A stretch of DNA of 64,000 nt from Thiomicrorhabdus sp. Kp2 (GCF_000478585.1 NZ_ARWI01000001.1:1116001-1180000), one strand, 5' to 3'; shown: positions 9,221 to 18,500, counted from the first letter of the stretch. Made by a program: numbers and translations. Notes: a model not told the origin generated them from the sequence alone.

Positions 9221-9817
9221 TTAGCTTATCGGCGTTTTATTTTGCTCTAAAAAATTTTTAAGCATCTGATGGCCTTGCTCAGTCAAAATCGATTCGGGAT
9301 GAAACTGTACACCCTCAATCGCATATTCTTTGTGACGCACACCCATAATTTCATCAAATTCGTCATTGGCATCTTGTGTCCAAGCGGTCACTTCTAAACA
9401 ATCTGGTAACGTTTTTTGGTCAATCACCAAAGAGTGATAACGGGTGGTTTGCACTGGATTTGGCAGGCCTGCAAACATACCTTGGTCTTTATGAAAGACT
9501 GGTGAAGTCTTACCGTGCATCACCTCTTTAGCACGCACAATGTCACCACCAAACGCTTGACCAATACTTTGATGCCCCAAACAAACGCCCATAATGGGAA
9601 TTTTGCCAGCAAAATGTTTAATCGCTTCTACTGAAACACCCGCTTCGGTAGGCGTACATGGGCCAGGTGAAATCACTAAGTATTCAGGATTCAATGTTTG
9701 AATCGTCTCTAAATCAATTTGATCATTACGGTAGACTTCAACATGCTGACCCAACTCGCCAAAATATTGCACGATGTTATAGGTAAACGAGTCGTAGTTA
9801 TCAATCATTAACAACAT
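9221..9817 (-). CDS. trpG: Anthranilate synthase component II (glutamine amidotransferase)
   Basis: The 198-residue protein supplies ammonia from glutamine to TrpE. The class I amidotransferase triad is present: the nucleophile C79 in GVCLGHQ and the His-Glu pair in FHPES near the C-terminus. In many proteobacteria the same protein also serves 4-aminobenzoate synthesis (PabA), and no other copy is in the window. It lies 11 bp downstream of trpE, in a coupled arrangement. Confidence 0.95.
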   Translation of the reverse strand: MLLMIDNYDSFTYNIVQYFGELGQHVEVYRNDQIDLETIQTLNPEYLVISPGPCTPTEAGVSVEAIKHFAGKIPIMGVCLGHQSIGQAFGGDIVRAKEVMHGKTSPVFHKDQGMFAGLPNPVQTTRYHSLVIDQKTLPDCLEVTAWTQDANDEFDEIMGVRHKEYAIEGVQFHPESILTEQGHQMLKNFLEQNKTPIS

Positions 9818-9828
9818 AGTTTCAGTCC

Positions 9829-11334
9829 TTATCTATGTCCAGCATCTGGGTTATCGGTTTTCATACCTTCGGTCACAAATTGCGCGGCTTTAAATATGGC
9901 GCGCCCTTTGTTCATGGTTTCGTCCCACTCAAGTTGTGGAACGGAATCAGCCACCACTCCTGCACCCGCTTGTACAAAAAGTTTTTTATCTTTAATCACC
10001 GCCGTACGAATCGCAATCGCGGTATCCATATTGCCATGCCAACCTAAATAGCCAACCGCTCCAGCATAGATGCCACGTTTTACAGGCTCTAGTTCATCAA
10101 TGATTTCCATGGCACGTACTTTTGGTGCACCAGATACCGTTCCTGCTGGGAAGGTGGCACGCAATACATCCATCGCCGACATGCCAGGTTTAGCTTGGCC
10201 ATTTACATTCGAGACAATATGCATAACGTGTGAATAACGCTCTACGACCATCTTTTCAGTCAGTTCAACCGAGCCTGTTTGCGCAATACGCCCCACATCA
10301 TTACGTCCTAAATCAATTAACATCAAGTGTTCAGCTAACTCCTTAGGATCGTTTAATAAATCCTGCTCAAGTTCAATATCTTTTTCTGGCGTTAAACCGC
10401 GACGACGTGTGCCCGCAATTGGGCGCACTGTCACTTGATTATCTTCAAGACGCACTAAAATCTCGGGCGATGAACCGACAATCTGCAAGTCGTCCATATC
10501 CACAAAATACATATACGGCGATGGATTTAAATAACGCAACGCGCGGTATAAATCAATTGGTGAACCGTCATAATCCACAGACATTTGCTGAGAGATAACC
10601 ACTTGCATGGCATCGCCTGCCAAGATGTATTCTTTGATTTTGGCCACTGCGTCTTTAAAGGCCTCTTCACCAAAGCTCGACACAAAATCGCCTTCAGTCA
10701 AAATATCTTTACTTGGCATGTCCACTGGCATAGGCATAGGTTGGCTAAGCTGTGCTTGTAGCTCATCTAAACGTTCCGCGGCTTTGGTGTAGGCATTGGC
10801 TTTCGATAAATCGGCATGCACAATGACATGCACTTGACCGCTCAGATTATCAAACACCACCAACTCTTCAGAAACCATTAGCTCTATATCTGGCGCACCA
10901 ATGTCATCTTGTTCAGGTTGGCTTTTTTGTAGACGCTCTTCAACATAACGCACCGTGTCATAACCAAAGTAACCGACTAATCCACCATTAAACACGGGCA
11001 GGCCTGGTTGTTTGTAAACTTTAAATTGGTTTTGATAAGCTTCTACCCAAGCAAGCGGATCATCGGCCACTTGTTGCTGAACCACTTCGCCATCACAAAT
11101 CTCTTTGATTTGATTGCCCGAAATTTGAATACGGGTACTGCAAGGCAAGCCAATAATCGAATAACGCCCCCACTTATCACCGCCCTGAACCGATTCAAAC
11201 AGATACGAATACGGCCCTTTAGCGAGTTTATGATAAACACTTAATGGGGTGTCATAATCAGATAATACCGTGCGCATCAGTGGCGCACGGGTATAACCTT
11301 GATTTGCGAGGTTAGCAAAATGTTCATTGCTCAT
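9829..11334 (-). CDS. trpE: Anthranilate synthase component I
   Basis: The protein makes anthranilate from chorismate. The C-terminal chorismate-binding domain is complete ([43 protein letters not shown]). The N-terminal FES...GRYS segment corresponds to the tryptophan feedback site. The frame is open up to a TTG at 11379, but the ATG at 11334 gives the expected N-terminus (MSNEHF, 501 residues) and overlaps the stop of a 45-codon upstream ORF by ATGA, so I choose 11334. The gene is probably translationally coupled to that small ORF. Confidence 0.95.
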   Translation of the reverse strand: MSNEHFANLANQGYTRAPLMRTVLSDYDTPLSVYHKLAKGPYSYLFESVQGGDKWGRYSIIGLPCSTRIQISGNQIKEICDGEVVQQQVADDPLAWVEAYQNQFKVYKQPGLPVFNGGLVGYFGYDTVRYVEERLQKSQPEQDDIGAPDIELMVSEELVVFDNLSGQVHVIVHADLSKANAYTKAAERLDELQAQLSQPMPMPVDMPSKDILTEGDFVSSFGEEAFKDAVAKIKEYILAGDAMQVVISQQMSVDYDGSPIDLYRALRYLNPSPYMYFVDMDDLQIVGSSPEILVRLEDNQVTVRPIAGTRRRGLTPEKDIELEQDLLNDPKELAEHLMLIDLGRNDVGRIAQTGSVELTEKMVVERYSHVMHIVSNVNGQAKPGMSAMDVLRATFPAGTVSGAPKVRAMEIIDELEPVKRGIYAGAVGYLGWHGNMDTAIAIRTAVIKDKKLFVQAGAGVVADSVPQLEWDETMNKGRAIFKAAQFVTEGMKTDNPDAGHR

Positions 11335-11468
11335 TCTTGGTCTGCCTTGCTTGATGATTTTTGTTCTTTCCAATCCCAATATTTAAACAGGACTGTTCGT
11401 CGAATACCCGCTAAAGAACAGAATAAAGGTCGAAAAATTTCTAGTAACAATGCTTTTAAAAAAGCCAT
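11331..11468 (-). CDS. 45-residue small protein translated just upstream of trpE
   Basis: An ATG at 11468 with AGGA at a good distance opens a 45-codon frame whose TGA overlaps the trpE ATG (ATGA). The product begins [16 protein letters not shown], is hydrophobic at the N-terminus, has a basic middle (GIRRTV) and contains W-D-W before a polar tail. It has two near-adjacent Trp codons but is longer than a classical trp leader peptide, and no anti-terminator/terminator pair is visible between it and trpE. It may be a small structural or regulatory protein, or serve to couple trpE translation. I do not recognise it. Confidence 0.6.
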   Translation of the reverse strand: MAFLKALLLEIFRPLFCSLAGIRRTVLFKYWDWKEQKSSSKADQE

Positions 11469-11502
11469 GTAATAATCCTATTGTTAATACAAATCTTTCA
11501 AT

Positions 11503-11538
11503 AAAAAAACTTCAACCTACCAGGCCTGGTAGGTTGAA
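11503..11538 (-). terminator. Terminator built on the CCAGGCCTGG palindrome, between gph and the trp genes
   Basis: A perfect 28-nt palindrome spans 11511-11538, with the exact decamer at 11520-11529 as its centre. On the minus strand it is followed by seven T (11503-11509). It lies 11 bp after the gph stop and about 42 bp before the small ORF, so it either ends the rpe-gph transcript or acts as an attenuator of trp expression. Confidence 0.8.
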
Positions 11539-11549
11539 AGCAATGTCAA

Positions 11550-12227
11550 TTACTTGGATACCAAATAATCTTTAAACTCTAAAAAAGAGTCTGCAACTAC
11601 ATCAGGCTCATAGTCACGAATATCTTCACCGTGGTTATAACCATAAGTCATACAGAAGATATGGAAACCTGCTGCACGAGCCGCTTTAACGTCTGAACGA
11701 GAGTCACCAATCATCAGTGCATTTTCAGGCGCAACACCCAGTTTTTCTGCCGCATACAATAAAGGCATTGGGTGCGGTTTTTTCTCTGCACAAGTATCGC
11801 CCGATACAATCACTTCAAAGTAGTCATAAAGACCTTTATCTTTAAGTAATGGCACAGTAAAGGCTTCGGCTTTATTGGTTACACAAGCTACACGGTAGCC
11901 CTGTTCCATAATCCACTCAATCCCTTCAATAACGCCATCATAAACAACACTACGCTGTGAAGTATTGTCCTTGTATAATTCTAAGAAAATTGGATAAGCT
12001 TTATCCATTAATTCTTGGTCTGGCATACCATCAACAGAGTTGATTAATGCACGTTCTGTTAAACGCTGAACCCCATTACCAACCCAGTTACGCACGGCAT
12101 CTTCACCACGAACAGGCATGCCAAGTTGTTTCATCATTTCATCAACACAATAGGCTAAATCTGGCACACTGTCGATTAAAGTTCCATCTAAATCGAACAG
12201 AACAAATCCTGGTTTTAACTTTTCCAT
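11550..12227 (-). CDS. gph: Phosphoglycolate phosphatase
   Basis: The 225-residue HAD-family hydrolase shows motif I FDLDGTLIDS near the N-terminus, motif II VTNK, and motif III/IV with KKPHP and MIGDSRSDV. It removes the phosphate of 2-phosphoglycolate, the toxic product of RubisCO oxygenation, which is relevant in an autotroph with RubisCO nearby. The order rpe-gph-trpE is also seen in other gammaproteobacteria such as pseudomonads. Other HAD phosphatases share the motifs; the neighbours support Gph. Confidence 0.9.
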   Translation of the reverse strand: MEKLKPGFVLFDLDGTLIDSVPDLAYCVDEMMKQLGMPVRGEDAVRNWVGNGVQRLTERALINSVDGMPDQELMDKAYPIFLELYKDNTSQRSVVYDGVIEGIEWIMEQGYRVACVTNKAEAFTVPLLKDKGLYDYFEVIVSGDTCAEKKPHPMPLLYAAEKLGVAPENALMIGDSRSDVKAARAAGFHIFCMTYGYNHGEDIRDYEPDVVADSFLEFKDYLVSK

Positions 12228-12294
12228 AATCTTCTCTTTTTCTATTTTTTTTGTCTCAGACTTAACTGAGGTTTGCCTTCCCTTAAAACCACAA

Positions 12295-12327
12295 AACGCT
12301 GGCGCCCATTTCTGAGTAACCAGCGTT
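12295..12327 (-). terminator. Possible hairpin terminator between rpe and gph
   Basis: An 8-bp stem (AACGCTGG 12295-12302 with CCAGCGTT 12320-12327) and a 17-nt loop. On the minus strand it continues into TTTTGTGGTTTT, a weak T-rich tail. Partial termination is plausible. Confidence 0.45.
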
Positions 12328-12362
12328 CTGGTGGAAAAGCTAATACTATATAGGGTTATAGT

Positions 12363-13067
12363 TTAGGCTTTTGCTAGCTCATCACGCATTTGCTTAATCA
12401 CCGTGTCATAACGGTTAGCATCAGATGCATTTGCTTTTCCAAAAATACCAGAACCTGATACAAACGTATCACAACCAGCCGCCGCGACTTCACGGATGTT
12501 TTCCACCTTAACACCACCATCGATTTCTAAACGGATATCACGTCCAGAAGCGTCGATTAACTGACGAACTGCTTTTAATTTTTCCAACGCTTGTGGAATG
12601 AACGATTGACCACCAAAACCGGGGTTTACAGACATAATCAAAATCATATCGATTTTATCCATAACGTGCTCTAGGTAAGACAATGAAGTGGCAGGGTTAA
12701 ATACCAAACCAGCTTTTAGGCCTGCGTTTTTGATTAGCCCTAAATCACCGTCAATATGCTCAGACGCTTCTGGGTGAAAAGTAATAATATCTGCACCGGC
12801 AGAAGCAAAGTCACCAATAATGCGACTAACAGGCTTAACCATTAGGTGCGCATCAACAGGTGCGTTTATGCCTTCTTTAACCATAAAGTTTTTAAGTGAT
12901 TCACAAACTAATGGCCCAATAGTTAGATTAGGAACATAGTGATTATCCATTACATCAAAATGCACAACATCTGCACCCGCTGCAATAACGTCTTTAACGT
13001 CTGTACCTAACTGAGCAAAGTCCGCAGATAAGATTGAAGGAGCAATCCAATTTTCTTGTTTAGCCAT
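12363..13067 (-). CDS. rpe: Ribulose-phosphate 3-epimerase
   Basis: The 234-residue TIM-barrel enzyme interconverts ribulose 5-phosphate and xylulose 5-phosphate, needed in the Calvin cycle and pentose phosphate pathway. Visible motifs are [24 protein letters not shown] (metal and catalytic Asp), [14 protein letters not shown], and EIDGGV. It is the first gene of the rpe-gph-trp run and is divergent from psiE. Confidence 0.96.
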   Translation of the reverse strand: MAKQENWIAPSILSADFAQLGTDVKDVIAAGADVVHFDVMDNHYVPNLTIGPLVCESLKNFMVKEGINAPVDAHLMVKPVSRIIGDFASAGADIITFHPEASEHIDGDLGLIKNAGLKAGLVFNPATSLSYLEHVMDKIDMILIMSVNPGFGGQSFIPQALEKLKAVRQLIDASGRDIRLEIDGGVKVENIREVAAAGCDTFVSGSGIFGKANASDANRYDTVIKQMRDELAKA

Positions 13068-13192
13068 GTTTACACGCCTTATAAATTTAAATGTTTAAAA
13101 ATAATTCGTGCATTTTAACAGTATCCATTAAAATGGCAAAAAATCTTTAGGGAAACCAACCTTAAACCGAGAGAAACACAGGATAATTCGCT

Positions 13193-13678
13193 ATGATTGA
13201 AGAAGAAAGTTTTGAAAACGACAAATCATCGTCTAAAACCAACAACATAAATACACACTCAAAAAATCAGCGACCAATACATGACCGACTTTTAGGTAAA
13301 GCAATCAATGTAGCCGAATACATTGGTTTATTAGTCATCGCTATTGCGACTATGTTTGCAGGTACGGGTGAAGTGCTTCATATGATAGAAGCCCGCCAAG
13401 TTACCTTGGGTGATTTACTTTTGCTATTTTTATATCTAGAAGTATTAGCCATGATTGGCATCTATCTTAAATCGGGTAAATTACCGATTCGATTCCCAAT
13501 CTACATCGCCATCGTTGCCCTTGCACGATTACTGATTCTTGACCTAAAGTCATTAACCGAGTGGGAGATGATTGCGATTGCTGGTACGATCACTTTATTA
13601 TCCGTCGCAGTACTTATTTTAAGATATGGTCACATTAAAATGCCTTACGACTTAGACCGTCGTAATGATGATATTTAA
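13193..13678 (+). CDS. PsiE-family phosphate-starvation-inducible membrane protein
   Basis: The 161-residue protein has a charged cytoplasmic N-terminus (about 45 residues) and four predicted membrane helices. The segments LEVLAMIGIYLK and IPIRFPIYIAIVALAR-like text match the PsiE family; function is unknown. It is alone between rpe (divergent) and purC (same strand, 49-bp gap), and could be co-transcribed with purC. Confidence 0.8.
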   Translation: MIEEESFENDKSSSKTNNINTHSKNQRPIHDRLLGKAINVAEYIGLLVIAIATMFAGTGEVLHMIEARQVTLGDLLLLFLYLEVLAMIGIYLKSGKLPIRFPIYIAIVALARLLILDLKSLTEWEMIAIAGTITLLSVAVLILRYGHIKMPYDLDRRNDDI

Positions 13679-13727
13679 CAATTAACAGCCCAAAATTTAC
13701 GAACTTTATATTTACAGGAACGCATCT

Positions 13728-14618
13728 ATGCAAGCACTTTATGAATCTAGCCTAACGAGCCTACCATTGATTGGTAAAGGTAAAGTTCGAGACATCTACG
13801 ATATTGATGATAAACATATGTTAATTGTCACCACTGATAGAATCTCAGCATACGATGCCATCTTACCAACACCTATTCCAGGTAAAGGCCGTATCTTGAC
13901 TGAAACCGCTCAGTTTTGGATGAAAAAAATGCAAGATATCGTGCCAAACCAGTTGGCCGAAGGTCTGAATTTAGCCGACTATTTAACACCAGATGAACTC
14001 AAGCAGTTGGATGGTCGTGGCATGATTGTTAAAAAACTCAAGCCTCTCCCCGTTGAAGCCATTGTTCGTGGTTACTTAGTGGGTTCGGGCTGGAAAGAGT
14101 ATAAAAAATCACAACAAGTCTGTGGCATTGATTTACCCGCTGGATTAAAACAAGCGGCACAACTTCCAGAGCCTTTATTTACTCCGTCTACCAAAGCAGA
14201 ACAAGGCGACCATGATGAAAACATCAGCTTTGAGCAGTTAGTGACTATTATGGGCGAAGAAAAATCTAATGCAGTTAGAGATTTAAGCATTCAACTATAC
14301 AAAGCCGCCGCAGAATTTGCACTTGAGCGCGGCATTATCATTGCCGACACTAAGTTTGAATTTGGTGAAGATGATGAAGGTACCATCTATTTAATCGATG
14401 AAGCCTTAACCCCTGATAGCTCACGTTTTTGGCCAGCTTCGAGCTATGAAGTAGGGAGCAACCCGCCAAGTTTTGATAAGCAGTACATCCGTGACTACCT
14501 TGATAGTTTAGACTGGGACAAAAACCCAAAAACAGGCCCAGAACTGCCTGAAGAGATTGTGTTAAAAACCTATGAAAAATATCGTGAAGCGCAATCTCGT
14601 TTAATTGAGAACCTATAA
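13728..14618 (+). CDS. purC: Phosphoribosylaminoimidazole-succinocarboxamide synthase
   Basis: The 296-residue protein ligates aspartate to CAIR in purine synthesis. It begins with GKGKVRDIYDIDDKH and DRISAYDAI, continues with PVEAIVRGYLVGSGWKEY, and ends with the IADTKFEFG and DEALTPDSSRFWP blocks. Length corresponds to the longer, yeast ADE1-like class rather than the 237-residue E. coli form. A strong hairpin terminator starts 44 bp after its stop. Confidence 0.96.
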   Translation: MQALYESSLTSLPLIGKGKVRDIYDIDDKHMLIVTTDRISAYDAILPTPIPGKGRILTETAQFWMKKMQDIVPNQLAEGLNLADYLTPDELKQLDGRGMIVKKLKPLPVEAIVRGYLVGSGWKEYKKSQQVCGIDLPAGLKQAAQLPEPLFTPSTKAEQGDHDENISFEQLVTIMGEEKSNAVRDLSIQLYKAAAEFALERGIIIADTKFEFGEDDEGTIYLIDEALTPDSSRFWPASSYEVGSNPPSFDKQYIRDYLDSLDWDKNPKTGPELPEEIVLKTYEKYREAQSRLIENL

Positions 14619-14625
14619 ACTCTTC

Positions 14626-15357
14626 ATGTCTTTCAAAGAGTCAAAAAAAACACTGTTTTTTAAAGCCACCAATAGAGTTACCAGGCCTGGAAACTCTATT
14701 GGTGGCTTTTTTATTACAGGAACCGATACTGACGTAGGAAAGACCTATGCCGCTGGTTGTGTTGCCCAGACTCTTATTCAAGATGGCTTTAAAATCATTC
14801 CTCGCAAACCAATCGCCTCGGGTTGCATCAAACAAACCGATGGCTCTCTTTTAAGTGAAGATGCGCTGTTTTTAAAAGAAGCGACCCATTCACCTGAGCC
14901 TTTAAAGGTCATTTGCCCTTACAACTTTGAGCCAGCAGTTTCTCCACAAACCGCTATAGAACAAGCAGGCCTGGTTATTACCACCCAAGACCTATTCTCT
15001 GTCTGTAATATCCCTAAAGAAAGTAATCCAAACACGCTGTATTTAGTGGAAGGTGCAGGTGGTTTTTACTCCCCGCTTTGCTCAGATGGTTTAAATCAAG
15101 ATTTTGCTCAAGCACTTAAACTGCCCGTTATTCTAGTAGTCAAAAACCAACTAGGCTGTATTAATCACACCCTATTAACTCTGGCCGCCATTGAACAAGC
15201 AGGCCTGCAAACTTTTTGCATTATCCTCAACTTTTCAGATGAAAAAAATCACGCTCTAGGTATCGAAAACTGGACGGACATCCCCATTTTTCATTTGCCA
15301 ACCAATAACACGCAAGCACTCAAACCTATAGCTGGTTTGACCTCTTTGATTTATTAA
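14626..15357 (+). CDS. bioD: ATP-dependent dethiobiotin synthetase with a terminator-encoded N-terminal extension
   Basis: The core is a clear BioD: P-loop GTDTDVGKT, KPIASG, and VEGAGGFYSPL. It carboxylates 7,8-diaminononanoate in biotin synthesis. Most BioD proteins start four to six residues before the P-loop motif. Here no ATG, GTG or TTG occurs there; the nearest ordinary in-frame start is ATG 14626, giving 27 extra residues before FFITG. Those residues (TNRVTRPGNSIGG and neighbours) are encoded by the long terminator hairpin at 14662-14712. Either the extension is made, or a rare ATT (14698 or 14713) or CTG (14653) start is used. No clear Shine-Dalgarno is seen at 14626. Other biotin genes are not in the window. 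Confidence 0.85.
   Translation: MSFKESKKTLFFKATNRVTRPGNSIGGFFITGTDTDVGKTYAAGCVAQTLIQDGFKIIPRKPIASGCIKQTDGSLLSEDALFLKEATHSPEPLKVICPYNFEPAVSPQTAIEQAGLVITTQDLFSVCNIPKESNPNTLYLVEGAGGFYSPLCSDGLNQDFAQALKLPVILVVKNQLGCINHTLLTLAAIEQAGLQTFCIILNFSDEKNHALGIENWTDIPIFHLPTNNTQALKPIAGLTSLIY
14662..14712 (+). terminator. 18-bp-stem terminator with CCAGGCCTGG loop, inside the bioD 5' coding region
   Basis: A perfect 18-bp stem (14662-14679 with 14692-14709) is capped by the decamer palindrome (14681-14690) and followed by six T (14707-14712). A run of T/A before it makes it usable on both strands. It sits after purC but within the only plausible bioD reading frame, so translation of that frame would compete with hairpin formation. 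Confidence 0.85.
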
Positions 15358-15480
15358 GCATCCCTTTTGTAGTAAGCATTTTGCTATTAACAACTACTAA
15401 TACTTTTGTCTTTTCGACCTTTTTTTTCTAATATAGAGCGCTGATTTTAAAAATGATAAAAACATAACTAAGGATTCCTA

Positions 15481-16758
15481 ATGAAGCTTGAAACGATTGC
15501 CATTCACGGTGGCTACACACCCGAAGAAACCACTAAAGCCGTAGCTGTACCAATTTACCAATCGACGTCTTTTGCCTTTGATAATGCTCAACATGCCGCA
15601 GACCTTTTTGATTTAAAAGTGCCTGGCAATATCTATTCACGAATCATGAATCCAACCAATGCCGTACTTGAAAGCCGACTTGCCGAGATGGAAGGTGGTG
15701 TTGCGGCGCTGGCTGTGGCTTCAGGCATGGCGGCAATCACTTACACTTTGCAAACCATTGCAGAGGCGGGTGATAACTTTTTAAGCGCCAGTGAGCTGTA
15801 TGGTGGAACCTATAATCTATTTGCCCACACTTTACCGCGCCAAGGGCTTGAGACTCGTTTCTTTAATAAAGATGCCAGCAATGACGAAATTAGCGCCCTT
15901 ATTGATAACAAAACTAAAGCAATCTACTGTGAAACCATTGGTAACCCTTCGGGTGGAATTGCTGACGTTGCCCGCTTAGCCGAGATTGCCCATTCACACG
16001 GTATTCCATTAATTGTTGATAGCACAGTGGCTTCGCCTGCACTGTGGAGACCGATTGAAGATGGTGCGGATATTGTGATTCATGCCGCCACCAAATACAT
16101 TGGTGGACACGGCACAACCATTGGTGGTGTGATTGTCGATTCAGGTAAGTTCCCATGGGCAGAACACGCCGAGCGTTTCCCGTTATTGAATACACCAGAT
16201 GTCTCTTATCACGGTGTAACCTATACAGAAGACTTTGGCGCCGCCGCTTTTATTGCTCGTTGTCGTGTTGTGCCGCTAAGAAATACGGGGTCTGTTTTAG
16301 CTGCACAAAGTACTTTTCAACTATTAATGGGCTTAGAAACACTTGCTTTGAGAATGGAACGTACTTGTGAAAACACCCAAAAAGTGGCGGAATGGCTTGA
16401 GAAACACGAATTGGTTTCTTGGGTAAATTATGCTGGTTTACCAAGCCATAAAGACTATGCGCTTGCTCAAAAATATATGAATGGTAAAGCCTCGGGGATA
16501 TTAAGTTTTGGTCTAAAATCAGGACGAGATGGCACCATCAAATTCTATGACGCTTTAAAGCTTGTGGTACGTTTAGTGAATATTGGTGACTGTAAATCTT
16601 TGGCTAGCATTCCCGCAGAAACCACTCACCGCCAGTTAAATGCCGCAGAGTTAAAATCTGCTGGAGTAACTGAAGACATGGTGCGTTTATCGATTGGTAT
16701 TGAACATATTGACGACATTCTAGAAGACTTAGAACAAGCGTTAAACGCATCGGCTTGA
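15481..16758 (+). CDS. metY: O-acetylhomoserine (thiol)-lyase / sulfhydrylase
   Basis: The 425-residue enzyme is a Cys/Met-metabolism PLP protein of the MetY type. The PLP lysine lies in IHAATKYIGGHGTTIGG; the N-terminal IHGGYTPEETT and YQSTSFAF and the YSRIMNPT substrate segment fit MetY better than cystathionine synthase or lyase, as does the length (about 425 rather than 380-400). It makes homocysteine directly from O-acetylhomoserine and sulfide, fitting a sulfide-using organism. It stands alone with its own 123-bp upstream gap. Confidence 0.92.
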   Translation: MKLETIAIHGGYTPEETTKAVAVPIYQSTSFAFDNAQHAADLFDLKVPGNIYSRIMNPTNAVLESRLAEMEGGVAALAVASGMAAITYTLQTIAEAGDNFLSASELYGGTYNLFAHTLPRQGLETRFFNKDASNDEISALIDNKTKAIYCETIGNPSGGIADVARLAEIAHSHGIPLIVDSTVASPALWRPIEDGADIVIHAATKYIGGHGTTIGGVIVDSGKFPWAEHAERFPLLNTPDVSYHGVTYTEDFGAAAFIARCRVVPLRNTGSVLAAQSTFQLLMGLETLALRMERTCENTQKVAEWLEKHELVSWVNYAGLPSHKDYALAQKYMNGKASGILSFGLKSGRDGTIKFYDALKLVVRLVNIGDCKSLASIPAETTHRQLNAAELKSAGVTEDMVRLSIGIEHIDDILEDLEQALNASA

Positions 16759-16806
16759 TTCTAATTTTGAATGTTTAATTTTCAATTTTGAATATCGAAA
16801 ACACCC

Positions 16807-16894
16807 CGTCATTACGAGAAGTAAAGTGACGTGGCAATCTTTGGCCAATATCGCATTCGCCTTTGTAGATTGCCACCTTCGGCTCGCAATGACG
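16807..16894. repeat. REP/MITE-like element of the GTCATTGCGAG type
   Basis: Inverted arms CGTCATTACGAG... (16807-16840) and ...CTCGCAATGACG (16867-16894), with inner GGCAATCT / AGATTGCC pairing. Elements of this form are widespread, non-coding dispersed repeats in proteobacteria. The left arm is degenerate. Confidence 0.75.
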
Positions 16895-16974
16895 AGTTGG
16901 TTTATAATGTTTAATATTGTTAATTTTCTATTTTTACCCTATGCTCACACCATCTTAAATGGCCACAGGGCATG

Positions 16975-16984
16975 CCAGGCCTGG
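16975..16984. repeat. CCAGGCCTGG palindrome, intergenic copy
   Basis: Exact copy (GCCAGGCCTGGC context) upstream of the AlbA_2 gene. Confidence 0.9.
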
Positions 16985-17156
16985 CAAACCCAGTGACTGT
17001 TAATATTCAGTAAACACTGAATAAAAACCTAAAATATTCGCCACTTCTCTTTCTACCCAACACTCTCTTGGTTAAACTCATTCATTAAAGATGACACCAG
17101 GCCTGCTAACTTGTAAAATCTAACGCCTTAACTAATTAATTTCGCATTTCTGCTTA

Positions 17157-18500
17157 GTGAGAGTCCGTTTGCAAGAATCCAACCGTATAGAATTTAAACG
17201 TCAGTTAACTGAAAGCCTTGAAAAAGAGGTTATTGCGTTTTTAAACTCGCCACACGGTGGCGAGATTTACATTGGTGTGGATGATATAACTCAACTCCCT
17301 ATAAATTTACCAGGCCTGGATGATTTACAACTTAAAATCAAAGACTGCATTAAACACAATATAGCCCCATCTGCTTTAGGTTTGTTTGATGTATTGGTTA
17401 CCGACTGGCAAGGCACAAATATCATTAAAATTGTGGTCGCCAGTGGATTAGAAAAACCCTACCACCTCACCAAATTTGGCATGACGCCTAAAGGCTGTTT
17501 TATTCGTATTGGTTCGGCATCTGAGCCTATGAATGAACGTATGATTACCGAGTTATTTGCCACAAGAACCCGTAATTCCATCAGCAATATTCGCTCTCGT
17601 GAACAAGACCTAAATTTTGAACAACTTAAAATCTACTATCAAGCCCGTGACTTACCGCTGAATGACCATTTTGCCAAAAACTTAGAGTTACTCACGCAAG
17701 AGGGTGACTATAATTACGCCGCTTATTTATTGGCCGACCAAAACGGCAACTCCATTAAAGTGGCCAAATATGCAGGCACAAACCGCATTGATTTGATTGA
17801 AAATGAAGAATATGGCTATTGCTGTTTAGTTAAAGCCACCAAAGCGGTGCTCGATAAAATCAAAGTAGAAAACCGCACCTTTTCACAAATTACCTCAACC
17901 ACTCGTAATCAACGGCAAATGCTTAATGAGATAGCGGTACGTGAAGCGGTCATTAACGCGATTGTGCATAACGACTACACGCGTGAAACACCCCCTAAAT
18001 TTGAATTCTTTGCAGACCGTTTAGAAATCACCTCAACGGGTGCTCTGCCAGAAGGTATGGATAAACAAGACTTCTTTAGTGGTATTTCACACCCCCAAAA
18101 CAAAGTGCTTATGCGTGTGTTTAGAGACCTAGAAATGGTGGAGCATTTAGGCTCGGGTGTACCCAGAATTTTGCAACACTACCCACAAGAGAGTTATGTG
18201 TTTTTAAGCAACTTCACAAGAATAGTCTTGCCCTATGCAGAAGGGTTTGTAGAATCACTGACTAAGACGCCACAAGTTACTGACCAAGCTACTGACCAAG
18301 CTACTGACCAAGCAGGGAAGTTACTAGCATTTTGTCAGACAGCTCGTTCTATCCCTGAAATCATGCAGTATCTTGGCTATAAACATCGCACCCATTTCAG
18401 AACCCAAGTACTTGCACCTTTGTTAGAAACAGGCCAACTTGAAATGACAATACCAAATAAGCCCAAAAGCCCAAACCAAAAATATATAACCAAAACTTAA
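17157..18500 (+). CDS. AlbA_2-domain / ATPase-fold putative regulator adjoining the type III RM system
   Basis: The 447-residue protein starts with an AlbA_2 (Schlafen-like) domain: ESNRIEFKRQL, FLNSPHGGEIYIGVDD and GCFIRIGSAS (about residues 5-125). A GHKL-type ATPase-like C-terminal part follows (REAVINAIVHNDY, FADRLEITSTGALPEG, about 255-375), then a TDQA tandem linker and a short winged-helix-like tail. Proteins of this type are annotated as transcriptional regulators or defence accessories. It precedes mod with a 68-bp gap on the same strand, so it may control or belong to the restriction system. The start is GTG 17157; TTG 17169 is an alternative. Confidence 0.75.
   Translation: MRVRLQESNRIEFKRQLTESLEKEVIAFLNSPHGGEIYIGVDDITQLPINLPGLDDLQLKIKDCIKHNIAPSALGLFDVLVTDWQGTNIIKIVVASGLEKPYHLTKFGMTPKGCFIRIGSASEPMNERMITELFATRTRNSISNIRSREQDLNFEQLKIYYQARDLPLNDHFAKNLELLTQEGDYNYAAYLLADQNGNSIKVAKYAGTNRIDLIENEEYGYCCLVKATKAVLDKIKVENRTFSQITSTTRNQRQMLNEIAVREAVINAIVHNDYTRETPPKFEFFADRLEITSTGALPEGMDKQDFFSGISHPQNKVLMRVFRDLEMVEHLGSGVPRILQHYPQESYVFLSNFTRIVLPYAEGFVESLTKTPQVTDQATDQATDQAGKLLAFCQTARSIPEIMQYLGYKHRTHFRTQVLAPLLETGQLEMTIPNKPKSPNQKYITKT
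17310..17319. repeat. CCAGGCCTGG palindrome, coding copy
   Basis: Exact copy inside the AlbA_2 gene, encoding part of NLPGLDD. Confidence 0.9.
18278..18313 (+). repeat. Three perfect 12-bp tandem repeats in the AlbA_2 gene
   Basis: The unit TACTGACCAAGC occurs three times without mismatch and encodes TDQA three times, between the ATPase-like domain and the C-terminal tail. Since the unit is 12 bp, copy-number change keeps the frame and would only alter linker length. Confidence 0.9.

Larger units (their letters stand above)
16759..17156. other. 398-bp intergenic stretch with repeats
   Basis: The gap between metY and the defence segment holds short AATTTTGAAT direct repeats right after metY, a REP element (16807-16894), an exact palindrome copy (16975-16984) and a near copy (17097-17106). 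I see no ORF. It marks the left edge of the accessory segment. Confidence 0.7.

Noticed and set aside
11331-11468. Classical trp attenuator leader peptide
   Set aside because: The ORF is 45 codons with two separated Trp codons and overlaps trpE directly, and no alternating hairpins lie between them, so it was listed as a small protein instead.
18278-18313. CRISPR or phase-variable simple repeat
   Set aside because: There are only three adjacent 12-bp units with no spacers, and the unit length keeps the frame, so it is neither a CRISPR array nor an on/off switch.
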